Assembly: GCA_034696485.1 (NCBI GenBank)
Contig: JAQIWT010000511.1
Coordinates: forward strand, 1-18,863
Origin: Isohypsibius dastychi
Lineage: Eukaryota; Tardigrada; Eutardigrada; Parachela; Isohypsibiidae
DNA: 18,863 nucleotides
Direction of reading: 5' to 3'
Position 1 is the stretch's first letter; each line of letters opens with the position of its first letter. Both the position numbers and the translations under genes were made by a program. The notes below the pieces were generated by a model. That model did no database searches and was not told the DNA's origin. It worked only from the letters and a program-made list of their open reading frames with translations. Below, piece after piece: positions 12,301 through 18,571 of this stretch.

Positions 12301-15300
12301 CTCAACCTCATCTACTCTAACATCGGAAACCCGAAAGCAGTATGGATGGAGCGAATTGCTGCAATCGTTGGCCAGATTGTCGTTGATTCAAGCCCTTCGC
12401 TTCTGACTGAACGTGTTCTACCAACGGCAGTCAAACTGCGAGAAAATCTTAATTCTGTGCAAACTAATGAAGAAGTACTTCGTCATGGACAACGACTTGG
12501 CGATGACCTTTCTTCTGTTGAAGCAGCCGTTGGAGAGGAATACGCCATTTTGGTTCGTGACTTATATGCGGCGTACCCGATCATCATTCGATATGCTGAA
12601 CTCCACAAAGCCCAGTGGATCAAAGACAACACAATTGAAGCTGAACAACTGTACGCTGAGATATCCACTGTTTTCAACCACTGGATGAAATCTCAGCACT
12701 TCAAGAGAGAAGAACTGAACTTTCTGTCAGGTCACGATGTTGATGTCAACGCTCTTATCAGCGCCGGTAAATTCATAATCTCGTTCAAATATTTTTTGAA
12801 CGTGCTTACTTACCGGTTCTTACTAGGTTCGAGAGGGATATGTCGTATGTTATCCAAAGGAACATCGTCCCAGGGAAAGAATGTCAAGAAGCGAAAACGT
12901 AAAGATGCCAAACGAGGAGGCGAAACGGCACAACAGCAAAGCTTGATTGTGGTTTGTCTGAAAAGACTGTTGCCCGTCGGTTTAAACCTCTTCACAGGAC
13001 GGGAACAGGAACTGGTTCAAAAGGTCAAAGAGCGCATGCTTGGAAATGAGCCGACTGAGATTATTGAGGAATTTGTCGGAGGTGAATTATTGCTCCCTGA
13101 CCAACCGGCTGCAACGGACTCGAGAGCTTGGCAGCGCTTTTTGTACATCAAAATCGGCAAAAAGAAGCCTCTCGTTCTTGATGATACTTTGGAAGAAGAA
13201 AAGTCGTCTGCTGTTATCGAGAGGATTTTAGCCATGAGCAAAGTTCTGTATGGGTTACATTTGGTAAGTTTCGTGGATTGTGTTACAAACTGTTTGATTT
13301 AATTTTGATATGACCAGGTTGATCATCCGCCGACAAACTCGAACGATACGTGGAAAAAACTTGTGTCAACTCAGAGGAAGCGAGCCGTGATTGCGTGCTT
13401 CCGTATGGTGCCTTTACACAGCCTTCCACGACACCGCGTTATCAATTTGTTTCTTCACGTCTATCGTGAACTTTGGCTGGTGGAGGAAAACGCTGGCCAG
13501 GAGCTACTTGTTAGTAATTTGACAGAAAAAGCGCTGGAGGAACCCGTGAAAACTATACTGATTGCTGCGAATCATGTCGAAGAAATCGTCAAGTCAGACC
13601 AGCTGACCCAATTGGTTACTGCGTTTAGCCGGGCTGCTACCACTGAGCATCGTAATGAGCAGTTTACCGATCTTTACCTACAGTATGCTGATATTCTCAG
13701 CAAAAGCTGTGGCGGAGCGGAAGATGAAGATGAGGAAGAGGGTGGTGAAGAGAAATCGAAAAGTGAGCAAGAAAGTGAGAAAGAAGCTCTGCTATCCAAG
13801 CAGAATCGTCTGGCTGATCGGGGTGTTGCCGAAATGGTAATATCATCTTCACTTCATTTTACGACCATTTTTGAAATGTACCCACTGTAGGTTCTGATGT
13901 TTTTGAGTTCCTCCAATGGACAGCCTACCGAGACTGTATGGGCTACTTTGACTCTGGGTATTTCAATTTTGCGCGGTGGTAACAAGGAAGTTCAGAAGGT
14001 AACCCAGAAGATGTTACCACTTCATCTTTGTGCTGACCCTCTCACTGTTTCCAGAAAATGGCAGAGTATCTGAAAGAAAAACGCGATGTCGGGTTTTTTA
14101 CTTCCATGTCGGCATTGATGAATTCATGTAATGTTCTGAACCTTGACGCATTTGAGCGCATCATGAAAGCTGAAGGACTTGGAGTTAGTACGGAATCTAG
14201 CGCCACTGAGGCTAATGATCACGATGCGGATAACACTTGCAAGATCTTCCGATTCTTGCAGCTGTTATGTGAAGGACATAACTTGGGTATGTGAGCGAAC
14301 CATCTCTGAAACTAAGGCGGTGTAAACTGTTGGTTTCTGTAGAATTCCAAAATTACCTTCGAAGTCAGCAAGGAAATACTGCAACCGTGAATTTAATTAT
14401 ATCGACGGTTGATTATTTGCTACGATTACAAGAGTCTGTCATGGACTTTTACTGGCATTACTCCAGCAAAGAAATTGTTGATCCCGCTGTAAGATTTCAC
14501 ATCTGTGTTATGAATAACCAATATGGATGAACGTATTTATTGCAGGGTATTAGGGAGATCAGTCGAGCGATTCGTGTTGCGTCGCAAGTGTTTAATACTC
14601 TGACAGAATCCATCCAAGGACCATGTCCACAAAATCAGCTGTGCTTGGCAAACTCTCGATTGTGGGATGCTGTTGGTGGATTCTTGTTTCTCTTTGCCCA
14701 CATGCAAGGTAGATTTATTTCAACGGGATTAATCAAGGTGACTAATGTTGTTGTTGCAGATAAACTGGCCAAAGCTAAGGTATGTTTCAGTTTGTGGTGA
14801 CCTTTCGAAGACTCACATCTTAGAACTATCAAATCTGCATAATGACTTTTCGTGTGAATCTTCAGGAGGATTCCCAGTTCGAATTGCTGAAAGAATTCTT
14901 GGACCTGCAAAACGACATGGTCACCATGTTGATTTCAATGCTGGAAGGCAACACATTAAACGGACCGATCGGAAAGCAGATGGTGGAATCTCTTGCGGAA
15001 TCGTCACAGAATCTCGAAGTATAATTCACTAATCCCACACCAATGTAGGTTTTCAATAAAACCGCGGGATGCTTGCAGATGATCATCAAGTTCTTTGATA
15101 TATTTTTGAAACTTGACGAGCTCGTCAACTCTCCTACTTTCCGAGAGTACGACCCCAATCACGATGGCTGGATTACGGTACATGATCTGAAGCGTGCCAT
15201 GGAGAGTCAGAAGATCTACAAAGATCCCGAACAGGTAATTATCTGAACTACTCGGAATCCACTTCTAACTAAACGATGGTGAATACGTAGGCTGTATACC

Positions 15301-18300
15301 TCCAAGCTTGCGCAGTTCAGCAAGACGACCGGATAGACTACATTGAATTCAACGAGCGATATCACAATCCCGCCAAAGACATCGGTTTCAATTTGGCCAT
15401 GTTACTCACGAACTTAAATGACCATATCAAAAACGACCAGCGACTAGCCAGAATCATCGACACTGCACAGAGCATGTTGGACTTCTTTGATAAGAAACTA
15501 GGTCGTATTGAGATCATGGGTAGTGCGCGACGTATCGAAAAAGTCTACTTTGAAATTCCGGAATCCAGCATGGAACAGTGGGAGAAACCACAAATTAAAG
15601 AATCCAAGGACGCTTTCTTGCATCAGGTGATCAACGATTCTGGAGACCTGACCAAGTTCGATCTGTTCGTTAGTTTCTGCGAAGATGCCATTTTTGAAAT
15701 GCAGCACGCAGAAAGTATCTCCGTTGAAGAGCCAGAGCAGATGACCAAAGCGAAGCCGATATCCTCAGAAGCTGTTCAAACGGAAGGCTGGTTGTACACG
15801 ACTAAGCGAGTGCTCGGAGGGGTCAAATCAGCGGTGGACTCTGTGGCCAACGTGTTCGCACCAGCCAGTATGAAACGACGAGTTGCGCGCATCAAAAAGA
15901 TGACCTACCCTCAGTTAGCGTGGGCTTCTGTCAAAGCTTTCTTCATGGTGCTGTATTATTTCATCTATGCCCAGGTTTTTGTACTCAAGTAAGTAACAAC
16001 TAATCGAATTGAACGAAATCTAAATTTAATTCAATTTAAATTTTAAATTTGACATACTGCATTACACTTGTCTTGACTGTCCTATTTCAGGACAACATCG
16101 CTGTTCCTGTTGTATATGATGACAGGATACAGTTACGAATCAGAGAAAGCGAAACTGAAGGAATCATCCGCCTCATCTGCAAAGAGCGATTTGAGTCCGC
16201 GAGCAATCTATGGACTAACCGCGGAATTTAAAAACACGACGCCGGTCTCCGCCTTTGGTATCAGCATCGCAGCTGACGCGACCGGAGCGGATGCAGATAA
16301 TACTCGCGCTATTGTTGAAGAACTGATTCCAGCTGCCGAGGTCATCCATCGACCGCCCGGTGGAACTCTGGCTATATTGGAGGAAAAGGCATTGACCACT
16401 CCGGAAACGGCCACTTTGAGCGGTTCGACTATGCATCTACCGCAATCGACTGGGGAGAATGAACCACTTTTGGAAGAGAGTAATTTGTCCGGAGAAGTGC
16501 CACAGACTGAAGACGAGGAGCCTGTCATCGACTTTAGTGGCGGTGGGGGAACCAAGTGGACCCAGAAAACAATGAGCTTCTTCGCCAGAAATTTTTACAT
16601 AATGAAGAAAGTGGCACTCTTTGCGGCAGCGGTCATCAACTTCGTACTGCTTTTTTATCGAGTAAGTTCTGCAGTATTTGGGATTTACATAAATCTAGAT
16701 GGTTGGTTTTACAGGTTATTGAAACGGATGACGACGGGAAGACTCCTAAATATTCCAACAACGACTCGGTGATTGAAGGAAGTATCGATGAACTGGGAAG
16801 CGATGAGGAAAACAATGAAATCGTTGCGTTGGAAGAAACTTATGAATACTACATTTATCTCTTCTGGGTTTTGAAACTTGGTGCCATTCTACATTCTGTA
16901 TTGGCCACTTGTATTTTGTTGGGATATTATCAGCTGAAAGTTAGTGCCATCTTACAATACAGAGTACACGCGTTATTCACCATGACGGTATTCACAGGTG
17001 CCGCTTGCAATTTTCAAACGAGAAAAAGACATTGCCCGAAAAATGGAATTTGAAGGAACTTGGATTGCGCTAGATGTCGAAGAGGACGAAGGTTACACCG
17101 ACAAACTTCGTCGCCGTTGGGACGGACTTGTAATTGGAACGAGGTTAGTAGAGCGACAGGAATTTTGGCCGAAAACAAATATTGCTTTTTTGTGAATTTC
17201 TGATATCGCCTTCATATTAAAAGTATCTGTAACTCAAAAAGAAAAAGGTTGAAAGTGATGCTGTGCATGTTGGTTTTTGGCCAAGGAGAGTCGCGTCAAG
17301 GTGGATGGAACACTAGACTCAGTCAGGCGGGCACCGGGCCGTATCCACATCGGGTAAACATGTGTGCTGATTTACAGATCTTACCCGAATTATTACTGGG
17401 ACCAGCTCATCAAGAAAAAAGTCCTGAAAAAGTACAAAGACAGCCATGACATCGGGATGCTCACTCGCGTCTTGGGCCTTGACCAGGAAGCGGAGTTGCC
17501 ACCGGACGCCAGATTTCGGTCCATCCGTTCCTTCGACCTCAAATATAATATTTGGAAATTCGGTGCTGTGTTCTGCAATGGGGTACACAGATACGAACCA
17601 AACTCAAAAGTGCGATCATTCAGATGTTTCTTGTTGTCTTAGGACTTTCTCTACAACTTCTTGTATTTTATCTTCTCTGTTCTGGGGAACAGCTGGAGTT
17701 ATTTCTTCTTCGCGTTTCATCTGATCGATGTGGCCATGACATCCAAAGATCTAAGGACCATTCTGCAGTCCGTCACCCATAACGGAAAGCAGCTGGTCTT
17801 GACCTTGATGATGATGTTGATTGTTGTGTGGCTTTACACTGTCGTCGCTTTTAATTTCTTCCGCCAGTATTACGTCCAGGCGGAAGACGGGGAAGAACCG
17901 GAACTAAAATGCCGAGACATGTTAACGGTAAATTTTGGCCTTTTGAAGCTAGCTTTCTGGTGTGTGAACCCAACTTTTTACAGTGTTTCGTTTTCCACTT
18001 TTACGTCGGCGTTCGAAATGGTGGGGGTATTGGGGATGTTATCGAAGAGCCGGAAGAATACACTCAAGTCGCACGCATCTTCTTCGACATCACCTTCTTC
18101 TTTTTCATCATTGTCATACTGCTGGCCATTATTCAGGGTATGGTCGTCTTTAAAAAACGGCATGAATATGACAATTCTTATATTGAGTTGTTATTTAGGT
18201 CTCATCATCGATGCTTTTGGTGACCTTCGTGAACAGCTGCAACAAGTTTCTGACGATATGGAGGCCAAGTGTTTCATTTGTGAAATCAGCAAAGATTTCT

Positions 18301-18571
18301 TCGACCGAGTTCCTCATGGTTTCGAACAGCACACTGCCAAAGAGCATAATTTGGCCAATTACTTGTAAATCGTTTTGGACGGCTGATGCATGTGTGGTTG
18401 CCACTTGATTAATTTTTATTTAGGTTCTTCCTTCAACATTTGATCAACAAAGACGAAACGGAATACACCGGTCAAGAAACGTATGTTTGGGATATGTACA
18501 CGAATCGTTGCTGGGATTTCTTCCCAGCCGGCGATTGCTTCCAGAAGCAATATGAAGTTGAACTTGGCTAG
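29..18571 (+). CDS. RyR: Ryanodine receptor, 5'-truncated by the window (56 exons)
   Basis: Homotetrameric Ca2+-release channel of the ER/SR. Exons read: 29-219, 278-352, 412-595, 653-781, 844-1013, 1071-1213, 1270-1473, 1529-1746, 1801-2173, 2229-2421, 2476-2895, 2951-3268, 3331-3631, 3686-4209, 4261-4680, 4737-5694, 5756-5988, 6050-6171, 6238-6706, 6767-6888, 6947-7101, 7159-7257, 7311-7437, 7542-7577, 7641-7914, 7972-8128, 8212-8341, 8398-9024, 9089-9261, 9320-9540, 9598-9688, 9742-9808, 9931-10177, 10325-11120, 11177-11298, 11354-11464, 11522-12190, 12246-12766, 12827-13263, 13318-13836, 13891-13998, 14055-14286, 14343-14488, 14546-14708, 14760-14779, 14866-15018, 15079-15234, 15291-15988, 16091-16661, 16715-16939, 16998-17143, 17378-17582, 17643-17927, 17984-18137, 18199-18364, 18424-18571. 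All introns are GT-AG and the sum is a whole number of codons (4,973 residues plus stop). Identity rests on the complete RyR domain order and on family motifs: two pairs of RyR repeats ([20 protein letters not shown]), three SPRY domains, GGGIGD in the pore, and the CFIC...H...H C-terminal finger. The start codon is upstream of the window. Exon edges are read by eye; least sure are the acceptor at 4737 (alternative 4818), exon 7542-7577, a possible intron 6494-6553, and junction 11464/11522, which gives DAS where fly and vertebrate RyRs have DAR. An IP3 receptor is excluded by the SPRY domains and RyR repeats. Confidence 0.
412..1013 (+). other. MIR domain (second beta-trefoil, NTD-B)
   Basis: Exons 412-595, 653-781 and 844-1013. 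The MIR signature is visible as [35 protein letters not shown], then [20 protein letters not shown]. The order and spacing are those of RyR N-terminal domain B. The first repeat carries an acidic tract (DDKEKEEEG) where other invertebrate RyRs are also charged. Introns 596-652 and 782-843 are both phase 0. Confidence 0.
1071..1905 (+). other. RIH-1 alpha-solenoid (NTD-C)
   Basis: Exons 1071-1213, 1270-1473, 1529-1746 and the start of 1801-2173. Conserved blocks include [77 protein letters not shown] and [11 protein letters not shown]. This is the RYDR_ITPR helical domain that follows the MIR domain and links it to SPRY1. The blocks are among the best conserved in the protein, which makes the splice sites in this stretch very secure. 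Confidence 0.
1980..2510 (+). other. SPRY1 domain
   Basis: Exons 1801-2173 (end), 2229-2421 and 2476-2895 (start). Sequence landmarks are [56 protein letters not shown] and GMFFPVIS, then CRFMLGG. In RyRs SPRY1 lies beside the binding site of FKBP12 and bridges the N-terminal solenoid to the rest of the cytoplasmic shell. Intron 2174-2228 splits a Gly codon (G|GT) and restores WTGGHGR. Confidence 0.
2690..3395 (+). other. RyR repeats 1 and 2 (P1 domain)
   Basis: Exons 2476-2895, 2951-3268 and 3331-3631 (start). Repeat 1 has [21 protein letters not shown] and ends with [13 protein letters not shown]. Repeat 2 starts at [14 protein letters not shown], with [19 protein letters not shown], and ends at [15 protein letters not shown]. 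Tandem RyR repeats are found only in RyRs among animal channels and separate this gene from IP3 receptors. The P1 domain sits at the outer corner of the tetramer. Confidence 0.
3470..3940 (+). other. SPRY2 domain
   Basis: Exons 3331-3631 and 3686-4209. It reads [32 protein letters not shown], then [41 protein letters not shown] and FNFGQD. In vertebrate skeletal muscle SPRY2 is implicated in contacts near the plasma-membrane Ca2+ channel. After it comes the conserved [14 protein letters not shown] block (about 3951-3995). Intron 3632-3685 is phase 0. Confidence 0.
4210..5205 (+). other. Ser/Arg-rich linker between SPRY2 and SPRY3 (divergent region 2 position)
   Basis: Exons 4261-4680 and 4737-5694 (first half), about 300 residues after [10 protein letters not shown]. 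Composition is Ser, Arg, Lys, Gln and Asn rich with little hydrophobic core, so it is probably disordered. Short basophilic-kinase-type sites are visible: VRRASVS (4316-4336), PRSASQDR (near 4647-4668), KKRSRSPF and KHRSASKE. The pentapeptide SQDRF appears twice, near 4415 and 4655. The stretch is longer than the corresponding vertebrate DR2 segment as I remember it. It also contains an alternative acceptor choice (see 4737-4817). Confidence 0.
4737..4817 (+). other. Optional 81-nt exon segment between two in-frame 3' splice sites
   Basis: Donor 4681 can join to AG 4735-4736, giving the usual 56-nt intron, or to AG 4816-4817, giving a 137-nt intron. The second AG follows a long T-rich tract (4797-4810). 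Both give the same codon (GG|T) and frame, so the choice only adds or removes 27 residues. Those residues include CCFF, encoded by the pyrimidine tract, and look unlike the polar linker around them. I kept the longer exon in the model but regard the shorter one as at least as likely. Confidence 0.
5206..5660 (+). other. SPRY3 domain
   Basis: Second half of exon 4737-5694. It begins [20 protein letters not shown] and VTSDFHQ, passes NSYLVCAAD, then [32 protein letters not shown] and LQFEFVG. The whole domain sits in one uninterrupted exon. RyRs carry three SPRY domains in this order. The exon ends phase 0 at 5694 and the next exon opens with the PPRL segment that follows SPRY3 in the family. 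Confidence 0.
7438..7541 (+). other. 104-nt intron before a short exon
   Basis: Donor GTGACC at 7438 and acceptor TTCAG at 7537-7541, with a long T-rich middle. It is about twice the usual intron length in this gene. Its reading frame is mostly hydrophobic T-derived residues, as expected of a pyrimidine tract rather than coding sequence. Confidence 0.
7542..7577 (+). other. 36-nt exon, possibly fused to the next exon by intron retention
   Basis: Placed by the acceptor at 7541 and a GTACAG donor at 7578. It encodes about [11 protein letters not shown] and joins through [10 protein letters not shown] to the next conserved block. The 63 nt that follow (7578-7640) are stop-free and in frame, so the sequence can also be read straight through to 7914, adding 21 residues. 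The segment is poorly conserved in RyRs, so homology does not decide between the two forms. Confidence 0.
7641..9688 (+). other. Second RIH region and bridging solenoid, first part
   Basis: Exons 7641-7914, 7972-8128, 8212-8341, 8398-9024, 9089-9261, 9320-9540 and 9598-9688. Blocks read [166 protein letters not shown] and [13 protein letters not shown]. This is the RYDR_ITPR helical repeat that forms the bulk of the cytoplasmic bridge. The order is collinear with insect and vertebrate RyRs. Confidence 0.
9742..10177 (+). other. Bridging solenoid end, before repeats 3-4
   Basis: Exons 9742-9808 and 9931-10177. They encode [13 protein letters not shown], then [48 protein letters not shown] and finally [10 protein letters not shown]. 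The CALPPDY-like segment is a family landmark. The 122-nt intron between the two exons is one of seven in the gene longer than 70 nt. Confidence 0.
10178..10324 (+). other. 147-nt A-rich intron
   Basis: Donor GTGAGT at 10178 and acceptor TGTAG at 10320-10324. The part from about 10188 to 10260 is a purine-rich, mainly A run including a stretch of ten A at 10205-10214, so it lacks the usual T-rich look of the other introns. The acceptor was chosen because AC|G (Thr) restores [15 protein letters not shown], which aligns with the start of RyR repeat 3. I see no hidden exon in it. Confidence 0.
10325..10930 (+). other. RyR repeats 3 and 4 (P2 domain) with phosphorylation loop
   Basis: First two thirds of exon 10325-11120. 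Repeat 3 reads [21 protein letters not shown] and ends [17 protein letters not shown]. Repeat 4 starts [18 protein letters not shown], with [14 protein letters not shown], and ends [14 protein letters not shown]. Between them lies a loop with KRRPSRAL (10608-10631). Its RRPS fits the R-R-x-S consensus for PKA and occupies the place of the regulated serine of vertebrate RyR2 (S2808). No intron interrupts the domain. Confidence 0.
10931..13317 (+). other. Second bridging/core solenoid
   Basis: Exons 10325-11120 (end), 11177-11298, 11354-11464, 11522-12190, 12246-12766 and 12827-13263. Blocks read [156 protein letters not shown]-like [52 protein letters not shown] and [14 protein letters not shown] lysine/arginine-rich segment ([10 protein letters not shown], about 12885-12917) precedes [11 protein letters not shown], as in other RyRs. 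RRSS at 11070-11081 is a further possible PKA-type site. Confidence 0.
13345..13420 (+). other. Calmodulin-binding segment (CaMBD2 equivalent)
   Basis: The stretch from WKKLVS (13351) through [15 protein letters not shown] matches the calmodulin-binding helix of vertebrate RyRs (around residues 3614-3643 of rabbit RyR1). The Trp anchor, the basic cluster RKR and the Cys corresponding to the redox-active C3635 (codon 13396-13398) are all present, so calmodulin regulation is expected to be retained. An acidic run ([11 protein letters not shown], about 13720-13752) follows in the same exon, as in insect RyRs. Confidence 0.
13891..15018 (+). other. Core solenoid and RIH-associated domain with Ca2+-activation glutamates
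   Basis: Exons 13891-13998, 14055-14286, 14343-14488, 14546-14708, 14760-14779 and 14866-15018. It contains [116 protein letters not shown] and MLEGNTLNG. The glutamates of CEGH (codon 14271-14273) and LTESIQ (14606-14608) match in context those that coordinate activating Ca2+ in rabbit RyR1 (E3893 and E3967 as I recall the numbering). This makes cytosolic Ca2+ activation very likely retained. Confidence 0.
14760..14779 (+). other. 20-nt micro-exon
   Basis: Flanked by TTGCAG at 14754-14759 and GTATGT at 14780, it encodes the bridge from HMQ|D to KLAKAK and then |[11 protein letters not shown]. Insect RyRs have HMQDKLSK at this point, so the exon is needed to restore a conserved helix. Skipping it would shift the frame, since 20 is not a multiple of three. 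Flanking introns are 51 and 86 nt. Confidence 0.
15079..15380 (+). other. EF-hand pair
   Basis: Exons 15079-15234 and the start of 15291-15988. Loop 1 (15151-15186) reads [12 protein letters not shown], with Asp, Asn, Asp, Gly and Ile at positions 1, 3, 5, 6 and 8 and Asp at 12. Loop 2 (about 15318-15353) reads [12 protein letters not shown] and lacks the first acidic ligand but keeps Glu at 12. In RyRs the pair projects toward the S2-S3 cytoplasmic domain and takes part in Ca2+ inactivation in RyR1. Intron 15235-15290 separates the loops. Confidence 0.
15381..15900 (+). other. U-motif / thumb-and-forefingers region and linker
   Basis: Middle of exon 15291-15988. Landmarks are [48 protein letters not shown] and [13 protein letters not shown]. 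This follows the EF-hands in all RyRs and couples cytosolic movements to the pore helices. After it the sequence becomes a variable linker ([10 protein letters not shown] and onward) that leads to the first hydrophobic segments. Confidence 0.
15901..16580 (+). other. Hydrophobic hairpin and variable linker before S1
   Basis: Exon 15291-15988 (end) and exon 16091-16661. Two hydrophobic runs, [17 protein letters not shown] and [12 protein letters not shown], are joined across intron 15989-16090. Insect RyRs also have an FFKIIFYIFYY-like run here, corresponding to the RR_TM4-6 region. Then comes about 140 residues of acidic, Ala/Thr/Glu-rich linker ([29 protein letters not shown]), equivalent to divergent region 1 of vertebrates. 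Whether the hairpin spans the membrane cannot be told from the sequence. Confidence 0.
16581..17760 (+). other. Transmembrane helices S1-S4
   Basis: Exons 16091-16661 (end), 16715-16939, 16998-17143, 17378-17582 and 17643-17927 (start). S1 is [16 protein letters not shown]. After an acidic luminal loop, S2 is [21 protein letters not shown]. The S2-S3 domain has [20 protein letters not shown] and RRWDGLVIG, with a Trp (17118-17120) matching the caffeine-site W4716 of rabbit RyR1, then [17 protein letters not shown]3 is [14 protein letters not shown] and S4 [12 protein letters not shown]. The S4 end reads [18 protein letters not shown], where insects and vertebrates have a glycine in place of the first Thr (see findings). 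Confidence 0.
17144..17377 (+). other. 234-nt intron, the longest in the gene
   Basis: Donor GTTAGT at 17144 and acceptor TTTACAG ending at 17377. The junction AG|A (Arg) restores TRSYPNYYW, which matches the family. It has a GC-rich island at about 17322-17354 inside otherwise AT-rich sequence. Nothing in it matches RyR coding sequence. Confidence 0.
17761..18240 (+). other. S5, pore loop and S6 with selectivity filter
   Basis: Exons 17643-17927, 17984-18137 and 18199-18364 (start). S5 is [21 protein letters not shown]. The luminal turret has [15 protein letters not shown], and the pore loop reads [24 protein letters not shown]6 is [20 protein letters not shown] and continues into [12 protein letters not shown], the cytoplasmic extension carrying the gate. 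The GGGIGD filter is intact, but the residues on either side are changed (Asn before it, Val after it). The segment between filter and S6 is one residue shorter than in fly RyR as I align it. Confidence 0.
18241..18571 (+). other. C-terminal domain with C2H2-type zinc finger and stop
   Basis: Exons 18199-18364 and 18424-18571. Zinc ligands are Cys codons 18270-18272 and 18279-18281 (CFIC) and His codons 18330-18332 and 18345-18347 (EQHTAKEHN). They match the C-terminal finger that clamps the S6 extension to the core solenoid. Then [21 protein letters not shown] carries the Thr region that lines the Ca2+ site. The protein ends [18 protein letters not shown] and a TAG at 18569-18571. The final residues match RyR C-termini in length, so the 3' end is complete. 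Confidence 0.

Noticed and set aside
12767-12826. Hydrophobic segment in the frame from 12767 to 12826 that could look like a transmembrane helix
   Set aside because: It has a proper donor, acceptor and modal length of an intron; the hydrophobic residues come from its T-rich sequence, and RyRs have no membrane helix in this solenoid.
17327-17353. Candidate 27-nt micro-exon between CAG and GTAAAC
   Set aside because: The remaining downstream intron would be only 24 nt, shorter than any other in the gene, and no RyR has an insertion here that I know of.
29-18571. Possibility of a pseudogene
   Set aside because: All 56 exons keep frame with intact splice sites and an expected C-terminus; no internal stop or frameshift was found.
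29-18571. Search for a separate, undescribed multi-gene system (mobile element, RNA gene, CRISPR, operon)
   Set aside because: Essentially every base is accounted for by one RyR gene, its introns and 3' UTR; no tRNA-like, repeat-array or transposase signal was seen on either strand.
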